Assembly (NCBI RefSeq): GCF_008364825.1
Contig: NZ_VTTO01000004.1
Span: 139,202-203,201 of the forward strand
Origin: Azospirillum sp. B21
GTDB taxonomy: Bacteria; Pseudomonadota; Alphaproteobacteria; Azospirillales; Azospirillaceae
DNA length: 64,000 nucleotides
Reading direction: 5' to 3'
Shown here: in pieces, positions 31,193 through 40,404 of the stretch
Layout: each line of letters begins with the position of its first letter
Position numbering within the stretch: the first letter of the stretch is position 1
The notes under the pieces: generated by a model
Told to the model about the DNA's origin: nothing
The model's database searches: none
The model's input: only the letters and a program-made list of their open reading frames with translations
Made by a program: the position numbers and the translations under genes

Positions 31193-31897
31193 ATGAACGC
31201 GGCCCTGAAGCCGCTCGTCCTGGTCGTCGAGGACGAGGCCGACATCCTGACGCTGTTGAAGTACAACCTGGAAAAGGAAGGCTTCCGCGTCGCCACCGCC
31301 AGCGACGGCGAGGAGGCCCTGCTGGCCGCCGGCGAACAGACGCCGCACATCGTGCTGCTCGACTGGATGCTGCCGCTGATGAGCGGGCTGGAGGTCTGCC
31401 GCCAGCTGCGCCGCAATGCCAAGACGCGCGACATCCCGATCATCATGCTGACCGCCCGCGGCGAGGAAGGCGACCGGGTGCGCGGCCTGAATTCCGGGGC
31501 CGACGACTACATCACCAAGCCCTTCTCCCCGACGGAGCTGGTGGCGCGCATGCGCGCGGTGCTGCGCCGCGCCTCCCCCGGCATGACGGACGAGGTGCTG
31601 ACCTTCGCCGACGTGACGATGGATCTGGCCGCCCACCGCGTACGCCGCAACGGCCGGGACGTACATCTGGGCCCGACCGAATTCCGCCTGCTGCGCCACT
31701 TCATGCAGCATCCAGGCCGCGTCTTCTCCCGCGAACAGCTGCTCGATCTGGTGTGGGGCCACGACGTGTACGTCGAGCCGCGTACGGTCGACGTACACAT
31801 CCGCCGCCTGCGCAAGGCGATGAACGAAGAGGACGAGCTGGACCTGATCCGCACCGTACGGTCGGCGGGGTATGCGCTGGATACGAAGTCGGTGTAA
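31193..31897 (+). CDS. phoB: Phosphate regulon response regulator PhoB
   Basis: The OmpR/PhoB-type regulator has a receiver domain (LVLVVEDEADILTLLKYNLE; phosphoacceptor Asp in VLLDWMLPLMSG; the switch lysine in DDYITKPFSPTEL) and a C-terminal winged helix (LGPTEFRLLRHFMQHPGRVFSREQLLDLVWG). I start at the ATG at 31193 (234 residues), preceded by GGAG; an in-frame ATG at 31151 would add 14 residues. PhoR, its likely kinase, is at the other end of the pst cluster. It should bind the Pho box at 26.37 kb. Confidence 0.93.
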   Translation: MNAALKPLVLVVEDEADILTLLKYNLEKEGFRVATASDGEEALLAAGEQTPHIVLLDWMLPLMSGLEVCRQLRRNAKTRDIPIIMLTARGEEGDRVRGLNSGADDYITKPFSPTELVARMRAVLRRASPGMTDEVLTFADVTMDLAAHRVRRNGRDVHLGPTEFRLLRHFMQHPGRVFSREQLLDLVWGHDVYVEPRTVDVHIRRLRKAMNEEDELDLIRTVRSAGYALDTKSV

Positions 31898-31909
31898 TGC
31901 GACGTTAGA

Positions 31910-32010
31910 CCCCCACCTAACCTCCCCCGCTGGGCGGGGGAGGGACTGCCGCCACTCTCCCGCCCAAGCACTCCCCTCCCCCGCCCAGCGGGGGAGGGTT
32001 AGGGTGGGGG
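31910..32010. repeat. Palindromic repeat, family A copy 2
   Basis: The element is an inverted copy of the one at 7303-7406. It has the same CTCCCCCGCTGGGCGGGGGAG arms and the same spacer core (GGACTGCCGCCACTCTCCCG), with few differences over ~100 bp. It lies between phoB and the SAM adenosyltransferase homologue, both rightward. Confidence 0.88.
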
Positions 32011-32042
32011 ACTAACGCAGCGGCACTGGTGAGGATTCCCCC

Positions 32043-32771
32043 ATGATCCTGCTCTTCACCGACTTCGGCCTCTCCGGCCCCTACACCGGCCAGATGAAGG
32101 CGGTGCTGGCGCAACAGGCGCCAACCGTCCCGATCATCGACCTGTTCGCCGACGCCCCCGCCTTCGACCCGCAGCTGTCGGCCTATCTCCTGGCCGCCTA
32201 CGTCCCGGCCTTCCCCGCCGGCAGCGTCTTTCTCTGCGTCGTCGATCCCGGTGTCGGCACCGACCGCCGGCCGGTGATGGTGGAGGCGGACGGGCGCTGG
32301 TTCATCGGTCCCGACAACGGCCTCTTCGCCCTGCTCGCCCGCCGCGCAACGTCGCTAAACGCCTGGACCATCGACTGGATTCCGGATCGGCTGTCCGCCA
32401 GCTTCCATGGCCGCGACCTGTTCGCCCCCGTTGCCGCCGATCTGGCGGCCGGCCGGCCGGTGCAGCGCAGCCCCCTCCCCCTCGCCGCCATCGACCGCCC
32501 CGACTGGCCGGACGAACTGGCCCGCATCGTCTATGTCGATGTCTACGGCAACGCCATGACCGGGATGCGGGCATCCGCCCTGCCCGCCGATGCGGTGCTG
32601 ACCGTCGCCGGCACCCACATCGCCCGTGCCCGTACCTTCGGCGCCGTCGGGCCGGGGGAGCCGCTGTGGTACGAGAACTCCAACGGGCTGGCGGAGATCG
32701 CCGTCAACCGCGGGCGGGCTGACGAGGCGCTGGGTCTCAAGGTCGGCGATGCGGTGACGGTCGGGTCCTGA
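32043..32771 (+). CDS. SAM hydroxide adenosyltransferase family protein (DUF62)
   Basis: The 242-residue protein has the family motifs LLFTDFGLSGPYTGQMKAVL at the N-terminus, CVVDPGVGTDRRP around residue 64 and FIGPDNGLFALL, as in the fluorinase/chlorinase-related SAM hydrolases. Most members hydrolyse SAM to adenosine and methionine using water or hydroxide. The physiological role here is unknown. It is a single gene between a repeat and a strong hairpin terminator, convergent with the BI-1 gene. Confidence 0.88.
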   Translation: MILLFTDFGLSGPYTGQMKAVLAQQAPTVPIIDLFADAPAFDPQLSAYLLAAYVPAFPAGSVFLCVVDPGVGTDRRPVMVEADGRWFIGPDNGLFALLARRATSLNAWTIDWIPDRLSASFHGRDLFAPVAADLAAGRPVQRSPLPLAAIDRPDWPDELARIVYVDVYGNAMTGMRASALPADAVLTVAGTHIARARTFGAVGPGEPLWYENSNGLAEIAVNRGRADEALGLKVGDAVTVGS

Positions 32772-32777
32772 AACGAA

Positions 32778-32809
32778 AACCGCCCGGAAGCGGGCGCTTC
32801 CGGGCGGTT
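32778..32809. terminator. Bidirectional hairpin terminator
   Basis: A perfect 14-bp stem (AACCGCCCGGAAGC and its complement) with a GGGC loop begins 7 bp after the stop of the DUF62 gene, facing the BI-1 gene that ends at 32852. A-rich bases flank the left side (so a U tract for leftward transcripts); the right side has only TT. It probably ends both convergent transcripts. Confidence 0.82.
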
Positions 32810-32851
32810 GCTGCGTCGATCAGGCGCTTGTCCGATCAGGCGTCTTCAGGC

Positions 32852-33577
32852 TCAGTCGTTGTTGCGCTGACCCAGGAACTGCAGCAGGAACTGGAACAGG
32901 TTGATGAAGTCCAGGTACAGCGTCAGGGCGCCCATCAGGGCCAGCTTGCCGGTGCTTTCGTGATCGTAGCCCTCGGCGTAGCTTTCCTTGATCGCCTGGG
33001 TGTCGTAGGCGGTCAGGCCGGTGAAGATCAGCACGCCGATGGCGGAGATCGCGAAGTGCAGGGCCGGCGACTGGAAGAAGATGTTCGCCAGGCCGGCGAT
33101 GACCAGGCCGATGACGCCCATCATCAGGAACGAGCCCATCTTCGACAGGTCGGCCTTCGTGGTGTAGCCGTACAGGCTCATCGCCAGGAAGGTCGCGGCG
33201 GTGACGAAGAAGGTCAGCGCGATCGACGCCCCGGTGAAGACCAGGAAGATGGCCGACATCGACAGCCCCATCGCGCCGCAATAGGCCCAGAAGACCATCT
33301 GTGCCGATGCGAAGGACAGGCGCTGGATGCCGAAGGACAGCACCATCACGAACGCCAGCGGGGCCAGCATCACCACCCACTTCAGCGGCGTGCCGAAGAT
33401 GGCCGCCATCATGGCCGGGCTGGACGACACGAGCGCGGCGACCAGGCCCGTCAGGATCAGGCCGGCACCCATGTAGTTGTACACGCGCAGCATGTGCTGG
33501 CGCAGGCCTTCGTCGAAGTATCCCCGATCTGTCGCGCGGCCTGCGGTCGCGAAGCGGTTATAGGTCGGGTCTGCCAT
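32852..33577 (-). CDS. Bax inhibitor-1 (BI-1/YccA) family membrane protein
   Basis: The 241-residue protein starts MADPTYNRFATAGRATDRGY, with GAGGAAA upstream, and has about seven hydrophobic segments between residues 25 and 230. LTFFVTAATFLAMSLYGYTTKADLSKMGSFLMMG and IGVLIFTGLTAYDTQAIKE are hallmarks of the TMBIM/BI-1 family, including the conserved Asp in the last segments. Bacterial members behave as pH-dependent cation leak proteins or interact with FtsH; the role here is unassigned. A longer frame to 33637 is less likely. Confidence 0.9.
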   Translation of the reverse strand: MADPTYNRFATAGRATDRGYFDEGLRQHMLRVYNYMGAGLILTGLVAALVSSSPAMMAAIFGTPLKWVVMLAPLAFVMVLSFGIQRLSFASAQMVFWAYCGAMGLSMSAIFLVFTGASIALTFFVTAATFLAMSLYGYTTKADLSKMGSFLMMGVIGLVIAGLANIFFQSPALHFAISAIGVLIFTGLTAYDTQAIKESYAEGYDHESTGKLALMGALTLYLDFINLFQFLLQFLGQRNND

Positions 33578-33722
33578 GTTGGTTTCCTCGGTGGAATAGG
33601 GTGATCCCGTCGGGATGACATATTGGCGAGTCCGCAATTCGGTTCAATAGGAATCGGCAGCGGTTCTCCAAGATGAAAAAGCTTTCACGTTTCGTTTTTG
33701 CTACCGCTTTCTGCCGCGGGAA

Positions 33723-36248
33723 TCACTCGTTGCGAAGCAATGGCGCGGACGGCTGGCCCAAAGCCCGCCAAGTACCATAGAACCCGAAAGCGAGAGTGAT
33801 CGCCGTGCTGAGCAAGGCCGTGGTGACCACCGCCGACGGCAGGAAGCTCCACTCCCAATGCATCAGGAAGCGCAGCACCGCCCAGGCGGTCAGCGTGCCG
33901 ATGCAGCCGGCGATGACCGCGGTCAGAAGGCCCAGCAACCCGTACTCCAACAGGAAGGCGCGTAGCACGTCGCCGCGCGTCGCCCCCAGGACCTTCAGCA
34001 CCACCGCGTCATAGACCCGGCGACGATGCCCGGCGGCGACCGCGCCGGCCAGCACCAGCGTGCCGGCGGCCAGCGTGATGCCGGCGACGATGCGCACCGC
34101 CGTGCCGATATGGCCCAGCATCTCCGACACCGTGTCGAGCGCGTCCTTGATCCGCACCATGGTGATGTTGGGGAAGCGCTGCAGCACGGCGCGCTGCACC
34201 TGCGTTTCGGCATCCGGCGTGGCGCGGACCGTGGCGACCCAGGTCTGCGGCGCGCCTTCCAGCGTGCCGGGGGCGAAGACCATGGTGAAATTGATCGCCA
34301 TGCTGCTGAAATCGGCGGCGCGGACATTGGCGACCGTGGCCTCGATGCTGCGGCCCAGGATGTTGATCGACAGCGTGGCGCCGGGGCCGATGCCGAAGGC
34401 CTCGGCGACGCTTTGGTGGATGGAGATCAGCGGCGGGCCGGCATAGTCGGTCGCCCACCAGCTGCCGGCGGTGACGGTGGAATGCTTCGGCAGCGTCGCC
34501 GAATAGGTGATGCCGCGGTCGCCGGCCAGGATCCAGGCCTGCTCCGGATTGACCAGCGCCTTTTCGGCATCCTGCCCGTTCACCCGCTCGATCCGGCCGC
34601 GCAGGCTCGGCACCGCCTCGAAGGCGCTGGTGCCGGGGATGCCGGTGACGAGGCCGCGCAAGGGATCGAACTGGTCGCGCTGGATGTCGACGAAGAAGAA
34701 GCTGGGGGCGTCCTGCGGTATCGTCTCCGACACCCGGCGGGAGAAATTGCCCTGGATCAGCGCGATGGCGACCAGCACCGTCAGGCCGAGCCCGAGCGAC
34801 AGCACCACCGCCGCCGTCGGGTTGCCCGGCCGGTGCAGGTTGGCGAGCGCCAGCCGCAGCCCCGGCCGCCGGACGCGCCCTACCCGCTTCGCCCCCCAGG
34901 TGACCAGCGCCGCGGCGGCGCGGAAGGCGATGAAGGTGGCGATGGAGCCGCCCACGAACCACAGGGCGAAGAGCTTGTTATGGGCGGTCAGCACCGCCAG
35001 TCCGGCGAGCGCAACCGCCGACGCGATCATCGCCAACGTATAGGGCATGCGCGGCCGGCCGGCGGCCGGGGCGATCACGTCGCGGAACAGGGCGCCGGCC
35101 GGCACCTCCCGCGCCCGGCCGAGCGGCCAGAGCGAGAAGGTCAGCGCCGTCAGCACGCCATAGAGGGCGGCGAGCGCCAATGCACCCGGATAGACGCCGA
35201 TATGGGCGGACACCGGCAGAACGCCGTCGAGAAGCCGGCCCAGCGCCAGCGGCGCAACGGCACCCAGCGCCAGCCCGATGACGATGCCCAGCAGCGCGAG
35301 CGCCAGGATCTGCGCCAGATAGAGTTGGAACACCAAGGCGCCCGGCGCGCCGATGCACTTCATCATGGCGATGGTGCGGGCGCGTGAGTCCAGATGGCTG
35401 CGCACCGCGTTGCCTACCCCGACGCCGCCGACCAGCAGTGCGGTCAGCCCGACCAGCGTCAGGAACAGCGTCATGCGGTCGATGAAGCGCTCGATCTGCG
35501 GTGAGGCGTTGGTGTAGTCCCGCATCCGCCAGGGAGCGTCGGGGAAGCGGGCGCGCAAATCCTCCTGCCACGCCTTCAGGTCGGTTTCCGGCGGCAGCGC
35601 CACCTTGGCGCTCCACCAGGTGAGACTGCCGGGTTGCAGCAACCCGGTGTCCTGCAGCGACGGCAACGCCACCATCAGGCGCGGCCCCAGCGAAAAGGCG
35701 TTTGAGGAGGCGCGGTCCGGCTCGCGGTCCAGCACGGCGGCGACACGATAGGCACCCTCGCCGACATGGATGGTGTCGCCGGTCTTCACGCCCAATCGGT
35801 CGACGAGGCTCGCCTCGATCACCGCACCCCAGCGGCCATCCTTCTGCGCCAGCGCGTCGCGCAGGTCGCCGCCGCCGACCAGGGTGACGGTGCCGTAGAG
35901 CGGGTAGACGTCGTCGACAGCCTTCAGCTCGACCAGCGAAGAGCGGACGTCATCATCGGCCCGCGCCATCGCCCGCATCTCGGCGGAGGTCGACACCCGG
36001 CCGGTTGCGGTCAGCGCCGCCATCTGCCCGCCTTCCGGCGGATTGTAGAGTTGCCGCAACGCGACGTCGCCGCCCAGGATCGAACGTCCGTCATTGGCCA
36101 GCCCGTCGAGCAAGCCGCTCGACACCGACTGCACGGCGGCGATGGCGGCGACGCCCAGCGCCAGGCAGGCGAGGAAGACCCAGAAGCCCTTCAGGCCGGT
36201 GCGCAGCTCCCGCCGGGCGAGGCGGAGGGCGAGGCTGAGGTTGGTCAT
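33723..36248 (-). CDS. ABC transporter permease, YbbP/FtsX-like
   Basis: The 841-residue membrane protein starts MTNLSLALRLARRELRTGLKGFWVFLACLALGVAAI. It has two FtsX-type permease blocks with large periplasmic loops, and ends LQALGQPSAPLLRNE-like (WRALGQPSAPLLRNE). The layout of about ten membrane segments matches YbbP, the partner of the YbbA ATPase, thought to act in lipoprotein or envelope-related export. The gene lies downstream of the ATPase gene on the same strand, with a repeat element in the 200-bp gap. The tesA-type gene is divergent, as in E. coli. Confidence 0.88.
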   Translation of the reverse strand: MTNLSLALRLARRELRTGLKGFWVFLACLALGVAAIAAVQSVSSGLLDGLANDGRSILGGDVALRQLYNPPEGGQMAALTATGRVSTSAEMRAMARADDDVRSSLVELKAVDDVYPLYGTVTLVGGGDLRDALAQKDGRWGAVIEASLVDRLGVKTGDTIHVGEGAYRVAAVLDREPDRASSNAFSLGPRLMVALPSLQDTGLLQPGSLTWWSAKVALPPETDLKAWQEDLRARFPDAPWRMRDYTNASPQIERFIDRMTLFLTLVGLTALLVGGVGVGNAVRSHLDSRARTIAMMKCIGAPGALVFQLYLAQILALALLGIVIGLALGAVAPLALGRLLDGVLPVSAHIGVYPGALALAALYGVLTALTFSLWPLGRAREVPAGALFRDVIAPAAGRPRMPYTLAMIASAVALAGLAVLTAHNKLFALWFVGGSIATFIAFRAAAALVTWGAKRVGRVRRPGLRLALANLHRPGNPTAAVVLSLGLGLTVLVAIALIQGNFSRRVSETIPQDAPSFFFVDIQRDQFDPLRGLVTGIPGTSAFEAVPSLRGRIERVNGQDAEKALVNPEQAWILAGDRGITYSATLPKHSTVTAGSWWATDYAGPPLISIHQSVAEAFGIGPGATLSINILGRSIEATVANVRAADFSSMAINFTMVFAPGTLEGAPQTWVATVRATPDAETQVQRAVLQRFPNITMVRIKDALDTVSEMLGHIGTAVRIVAGITLAAGTLVLAGAVAAGHRRRVYDAVVLKVLGATRGDVLRAFLLEYGLLGLLTAVIAGCIGTLTAWAVLRFLMHWEWSFLPSAVVTTALLSTAITLAFGFYGTWRALGQPSAPLLRNE

Positions 36249-36276
36249 CGCGTTGCCCCCTCGTACCCGCGCTTAT

Positions 36277-36418
36277 CCCCTCTCCCCCCCGGGGAGAGGG
36301 TTAGGGTGAAGGGGACGCATGGCGAGGATTGTGTCCGTGACGAGAGTATCGCACGCCGAATGACGCCACGCGGTGCATCCCCCTCACCCCTACCCTCTCC
36401 CCGGGGGGGAGAGGGGGA
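36277..36418. repeat. Palindromic repeat, family B copy 3, inside the ybbA-ybbP-like operon
   Basis: The arms CCCTCTCCCCCCCGGGGAGA and CTCTCCCCGGGGGGGAGAGG flank an ~80-bp spacer. It occupies most of the 200-bp gap between the ATPase stop and the permease start, so a nascent transcript would fold strong hairpins between the two cistrons. Confidence 0.82.
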
Positions 36419-36447
36419 AACGGCTTGCGTAAGTCCAGTCATCCCCC

Positions 36448-37230
36448 TCACTCCCCCGCCGCCTGCAGCCTTGCGCGCCGTGCCGCCTGCCCGTCGTCGG
36501 CGATGCGGCCGTCGGCGAGCCGGACCGTCCGGTCGCAGCGGGCGGCGAGGCTCGGGTCGTGGGTGATCAGCACCAGTGTCGTGCCGCGCCGTTCGGCCAG
36601 ATCGAACAGCAGCTTCACGATGGTGGCGCCGGTGTCGATGTCGAGGTTGCCGGTCGGCTCGTCGGCCAGAAGCAGCGACGGCTCGGTCACGAAGGCGCGG
36701 GCCAATGCCGTGCGCTGCTGCTCGCCGCCCGATAGCTGGCCGGGATAATGGTGGATGCGGTGGCCCAGGCCCACCTGCTCCAGCCCGATGCGGGCGCGGT
36801 CGAAAGCGTCGGCGACCCCGGCGAATTCCAGCGGGATGGCGACATTCTCCAGCGCCGTCATGGTCGGCACCAGATGGAAAGCCTGGAAGACGATCCCCAC
36901 ATGCTGCCGGCGGAAGCGCGCCAATCCGTCCTCGTCCAGCCGGTTCAGCTCCTGTCCGGCGACGCGGACGGTGCCGCCGCTGGGGCGTTCCAGGCCGGCC
37001 ATCACCATCATCATGGTCGACTTGCCGGAACCGCTGGGGCCGACGACGCCGACCCGCTCCCCGGCCGCCACCTGAAGATTCACGCCCCGCAGGATGTTGA
37101 CGGGCCCGGCACCGCTGTCCAATCTCAAGTGGACGTCGTCGAGTTCCACGATGGAATCGTTGCCGATTGAATCGGGGAGGGGTCGGGCGATGGAATTGGA
37201 CGACGTTGCAGAGGATTGGACTTTGGACAT
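36448..37230 (-). CDS. ABC transporter ATP-binding protein, YbbA/LolD-like
   Basis: From the ATG at 37230 ([20 protein letters not shown]) the protein is 260 residues. It has Walker [22 protein letters not shown]-loop [19 protein letters not shown], signature [16 protein letters not shown] and Walker [13 protein letters not shown]. These group it with the MacB/LolD/YbbA class of exporter ATPases. It pairs with the FtsX-like permease downstream. The chosen start codon shares bases with the divergent esterase start (CATG at 37228-37231). The first ~45 residues precede the conserved domain. Confidence 0.87.
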   Translation of the reverse strand: MSKVQSSATSSNSIARPLPDSIGNDSIVELDDVHLRLDSGAGPVNILRGVNLQVAAGERVGVVGPSGSGKSTMMMVMAGLERPSGGTVRVAGQELNRLDEDGLARFRRQHVGIVFQAFHLVPTMTALENVAIPLEFAGVADAFDRARIGLEQVGLGHRIHHYPGQLSGGEQQRTALARAFVTEPSLLLADEPTGNLDIDTGATIVKLLFDLAERRGTTLVLITHDPSLAARCDRTVRLADGRIADDGQAARRARLQAAGE

Positions 37231-37963
37231 GCGACTCTCGCACAAGCGGAACGGACCATCGCCATATGGCACGACCCGCCGGGCTTTCAACATGGCCGCC
37301 ATCGGCGCCGCACTCGCCTTCGTTTTTGCGTCAGGGGTACAGATGACCGTTCCGACCCGCGCAGAGGCGGCGCAGCCGGTGAAGTTGCTGGCGCTGGGCG
37401 ACAGCCTGACCGCCGGCTACGGCCTGCCGGAACCGCAGGGCTTCACCCGCCAGTTGGAAAAGGCGCTGGCCGACAAGGGATACAGCGTCACCGTCATCAA
37501 TGCCGGCGTGTCGGGCGACACCACCGCCGGTGGCCGGGCACGGCTGGACTGGGCGCTGGCCGACAAGCCCGACGCCGCCATCGTGGAGTTGGGCGCCAAC
37601 GACATGCTGCGCGGGCTCGATCCCGCCCAGGCGAAGGACAACCTCGACGTCATCCTGAAGACGCTGAAGGATCGCAGGATTCCGACTCTGCTGGCCGGCA
37701 TGTACGCCTCTCCCAGCTTGGGGAAACCCTATACCGACAAGTTCAACGCCATCTATCCCGACCTTGCGAAGACCTATGACCTGCCGCTCTACCCCTTCTT
37801 CCTCGACGGGGTGGCGTTGCAGCAGGCACTCATCCAGCAGGACGGGCTGCATCCCAATGCCCAGGGCGTGGCGATGATCGTGGAGCGCATCCTGCCTTCC
37901 GTCACCGCCCTGCTCGACAGTCTGCCGCAAATCCAGAAGACTACCGAAAAACCCGGAGGCTGA
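37229..37963 (+). CDS. tesA: Arylesterase / lysophospholipase (SGNH hydrolase, TesA-like)
   Basis: The 244-residue protein shows block I ALGDSLTAGYG with the nucleophilic serine, block III ELGANDMLRG, and block V DGLHPNAQG carrying the catalytic Asp and His. A signal sequence precedes it (TRRAFNMAAIGAALAFVFAS... to AEA); the RRAF pair resembles a Tat motif but could be an ordinary Sec signal. TesA-type enzymes cleave acyl-CoA, lysophospholipid or aryl esters in the periplasm. Divergent placement from YbbA/YbbP genes mirrors E. coli. A longer frame to 37094 exists. Confidence 0.88.
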   Translation: MRLSHKRNGPSPYGTTRRAFNMAAIGAALAFVFASGVQMTVPTRAEAAQPVKLLALGDSLTAGYGLPEPQGFTRQLEKALADKGYSVTVINAGVSGDTTAGGRARLDWALADKPDAAIVELGANDMLRGLDPAQAKDNLDVILKTLKDRRIPTLLAGMYASPSLGKPYTDKFNAIYPDLAKTYDLPLYPFFLDGVALQQALIQQDGLHPNAQGVAMIVERILPSVTALLDSLPQIQKTTEKPGG

Positions 37964-37969
37964 CCCATC

Positions 37970-39121
37970 ATGACCGTGACCCTGGACAGCGACACCCGCT
38001 TTCACGCCGCCTGCGCCGCCGGGGCGGAGTGGGGACCGACGGTCAAGGCCTGCCTGGACAAACTGGGGCCGGTCGCCGGCTGCAACCTGGGCTTCCTCTA
38101 CCTGACCGACGGGCTGGCGGAGCATGCGACCAGCATCGTCACCCTGCTGCGCGGCGTCACCGGCATCCGCCATTGGGTCGGCACCGTGGGCATCGGCGTG
38201 ATGGCGAACGGTGAGGCCCTGTTCGACGAGCCGGGGCTGGCGATCATGGCCGCCCGCCTGCCGGAGGACAGCTTCCGCCTGTTCCCCACCCTGACCGACG
38301 GGCTGGAGCCGCTGCGCGGCAGTGCCGGCGGCTGGCTGGACAAGCATGGCGCGGCGCTGGCGCTGGTCCATGTCGATCCGCACCATGCCGACATGGCCGG
38401 GTTGGTGTCCCGCCTGTCGGAGGAGGCCGGCGTCTTCCTGGTCGGCGGGCTGACCGCTTCGCGCGGGGAGTTCCCGCAGATCGCCGCCGGGGCCGAGGAT
38501 GGCGATCCGGTCACCGACGGCGGCGTGTCGGGGGTGCTGTTCGCGCCCAACCTGCCGGTCGCCACCGCCCTGACCCAGGGCTGCCGACCCATCGGGCCGA
38601 CCCGCACCGTCACCGCCAGCGACGACAACGTGATCCTGGAGATCGACGGGCGCCCGGCGCTGGACGTCTTCAAGGAGGACATCGGTCCGGAGCTTGCCGC
38701 CGACCTGCGGCAGGTGTCCGGGCTGATCTGCGCCGGGCTGCCCATCGTCGGCTCCGACACCCAGGACTATCTGGTCCGCGACCTGATCGCCATCGACCCG
38801 CGCGCCGGCTGGATCTCCATCGCGGACCGGGTGACGACCGGCCAAGCGGTGATGTTCACCCGCCGCGATCCCGAAACCGCCGCCGCCGACATGCGCCGGA
38901 TGCTGGACAGCCTCAGGAAACGGGTGAAGGCGACGCCGAAGGGCGCGGTGTATGTCAGCTGCATCGCCCGCGGTCCCAGCCTGTTCGGCACCGCCGACGC
39001 CGAGCTGTCGATGATCCGTGAGACCTTCGGCGACATCCCGCTGACGGGTTTCTTCGCGTCGGGCGAGGTGTCGCACAACCGGCTCTATGGCTACACCGGC
39101 GTGTTGACGCTCTTTCTGTAA
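37970..39121 (+). CDS. FIST N-/C-domain protein (putative small-ligand sensor)
   Basis: The 383-residue soluble protein contains a FIST-type N-terminal half (AACAAGAEWGPTVKACLDKL; GTVGIGVMANG; FLVGGLTASRGEFPQIA) and a FIST_C half (GCRPIGPTRTVTASDDNVIL; SCIARGPSLFGTADAELSMI; PLTGFFASGEVSHNRLYGYTGVLTLF). FIST domains are predicted to bind amino-acid-like ligands and often occur with signalling modules; here the protein stands alone. It starts 6 bp after the tesA stop, so the two are likely co-transcribed. Confidence 0.85.
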   Translation: MTVTLDSDTRFHAACAAGAEWGPTVKACLDKLGPVAGCNLGFLYLTDGLAEHATSIVTLLRGVTGIRHWVGTVGIGVMANGEALFDEPGLAIMAARLPEDSFRLFPTLTDGLEPLRGSAGGWLDKHGAALALVHVDPHHADMAGLVSRLSEEAGVFLVGGLTASRGEFPQIAAGAEDGDPVTDGGVSGVLFAPNLPVATALTQGCRPIGPTRTVTASDDNVILEIDGRPALDVFKEDIGPELAADLRQVSGLICAGLPIVGSDTQDYLVRDLIAIDPRAGWISIADRVTTGQAVMFTRRDPETAAADMRRMLDSLRKRVKATPKGAVYVSCIARGPSLFGTADAELSMIRETFGDIPLTGFFASGEVSHNRLYGYTGVLTLFL

Positions 39122-39149
39122 AGATCACTTCGAATAAGGAACGTTCCGG

Positions 39150-40193
39150 ATGCAGTATCGTCCGCTCGGCCGAACCGGCCTGTCGGTCAGCGCCATCGGC
39201 CTGGGCACCATGACCTGGGGCCGCCAGAACACCGAGGCCGAAGGCCATGCCCAGATGGACGCGGCACTCGACCGCGGCATCAATTTCTGGGACACGGCGG
39301 AGATGTACGCGATCCCGCCCACGGCCGACACCTACGGCAAGACGGAGGAGGTGATCGGCAGCTGGTTCCAATCGCGCGGCAAGCGCGACCGGGTTATCCT
39401 CGCCAGCAAGATCATCGGCGCGCCGGCCGGCGGCTTCGGCTGGATACGCGATGGCAAGTCGCTGCTGGACCGCGCCAACCTCTTCGCGGCGGTCGAGGCC
39501 AGCCTGTCGCGGCTGAAGACCGATTACATCGACCTCTATCAGATCCACTGGCCGGACCGCGTCACCAACCGCTTCGGCGTCCGCACCTATCAGCACAAGC
39601 CGCAGCATGACGGCGTGCCGATCGAAGAGACGCTGGCAGCGCTGGCCGAATTGGTCCAGGCCGGAAAGATCCGCCATGTCGGCCTGTCGAACGAGAGCCC
39701 CTGGGGCGTGATGCGCTACCTGCGCGCTGCCGAGGACGCCGGCCTGCCGCGCGTCGCCTCGATCCAGAACGCCTACAACCTGCTGAACCGGACCTTCGAG
39801 AACGGTCTGTCGGAGGTGGCCCTGCGCGAGGATGTCGGGCTGCTGGCCTATTCGCCGCTGGCCGCCGGCACGCTGACCGGCAAGTATCTGAACGGTGCCA
39901 TTCCGCCGGGCAGCCGCCGCGCGCTCGACCACCGGCCGTCGCGCTACGCCACCGTCAATGCGGATGCGGCGACGGAAGCCTATCTGGACATCGCCCGCCG
40001 CCATGGTCTGGCGCCCAACCAGATGGCCATCGCCTTCACGGTGCAGCAGCCCTTCGTCACCTCGTCCCTGATCGGGGCGACGACGATGGAGACGCTGATC
40101 TCCAACATCGACTCCATCGACCTGACCCTGTCACCGGAGGTGATGGCGGAGATCGACGCCGTGCACAACCGCATGCCGGATCCGTGTCCGTAA
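39150..40193 (+). CDS. NADP(H)-dependent aldo/keto reductase (Tas-like)
   Basis: The 347-residue TIM-barrel reductase has the AKR tetrad: Asp and Tyr in FWDTAEMYAIP, Lys in ILASKIIG and His in LYQIHWPDR. The N-terminus MQYRPLGRTGLSVSAIGLGT and SPLAAGTLTGKYLNG match the Tas subgroup of NADP(H)-dependent enzymes. The substrate is unknown. It follows the FIST gene by 28 bp; a repeat element comes after it. Confidence 0.9.
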   Translation: MQYRPLGRTGLSVSAIGLGTMTWGRQNTEAEGHAQMDAALDRGINFWDTAEMYAIPPTADTYGKTEEVIGSWFQSRGKRDRVILASKIIGAPAGGFGWIRDGKSLLDRANLFAAVEASLSRLKTDYIDLYQIHWPDRVTNRFGVRTYQHKPQHDGVPIEETLAALAELVQAGKIRHVGLSNESPWGVMRYLRAAEDAGLPRVASIQNAYNLLNRTFENGLSEVALREDVGLLAYSPLAAGTLTGKYLNGAIPPGSRRALDHRPSRYATVNADAATEAYLDIARRHGLAPNQMAIAFTVQQPFVTSSLIGATTMETLISNIDSIDLTLSPEVMAEIDAVHNRMPDPCP

Positions 40194-40218
40194 GGTGTCG
40201 GTAAGGTGTCGCATCGTT

Positions 40219-40367
40219 CGCCCCCTCCCCATCCCTCCCCTGCTCTCGGCCGGCCGAAGGCCGGTCCGATCGCGGGAGAGGGGGTAGGAAGCTTGGTGAC
40301 GTGACTTGTTCGCGAAGCGGCGGCAGTCCCCTCTCCCACCGAAGGTGGGGGAGGGTCAGGGAGGGGG
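40219..40367. repeat. Palindromic repeat, family A-related copy 3
   Basis: The element has outer arms of CCCCTCCCC / GGGGAGGG type and shares GCGGCAGTCCC with family A. Its left half contains a different palindrome (CGGCCGGCCGAAGGCCGG) and its right arm is CTCTCCCACCGAAGGTGGGG. It looks like a diverged or composite copy between the aldo/keto reductase and thpR. Confidence 0.7.
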
Positions 40368-40404
40368 CAATCCGCCGCCGTTGCAGCAACCCCGGAGGTG
40401 TCCC

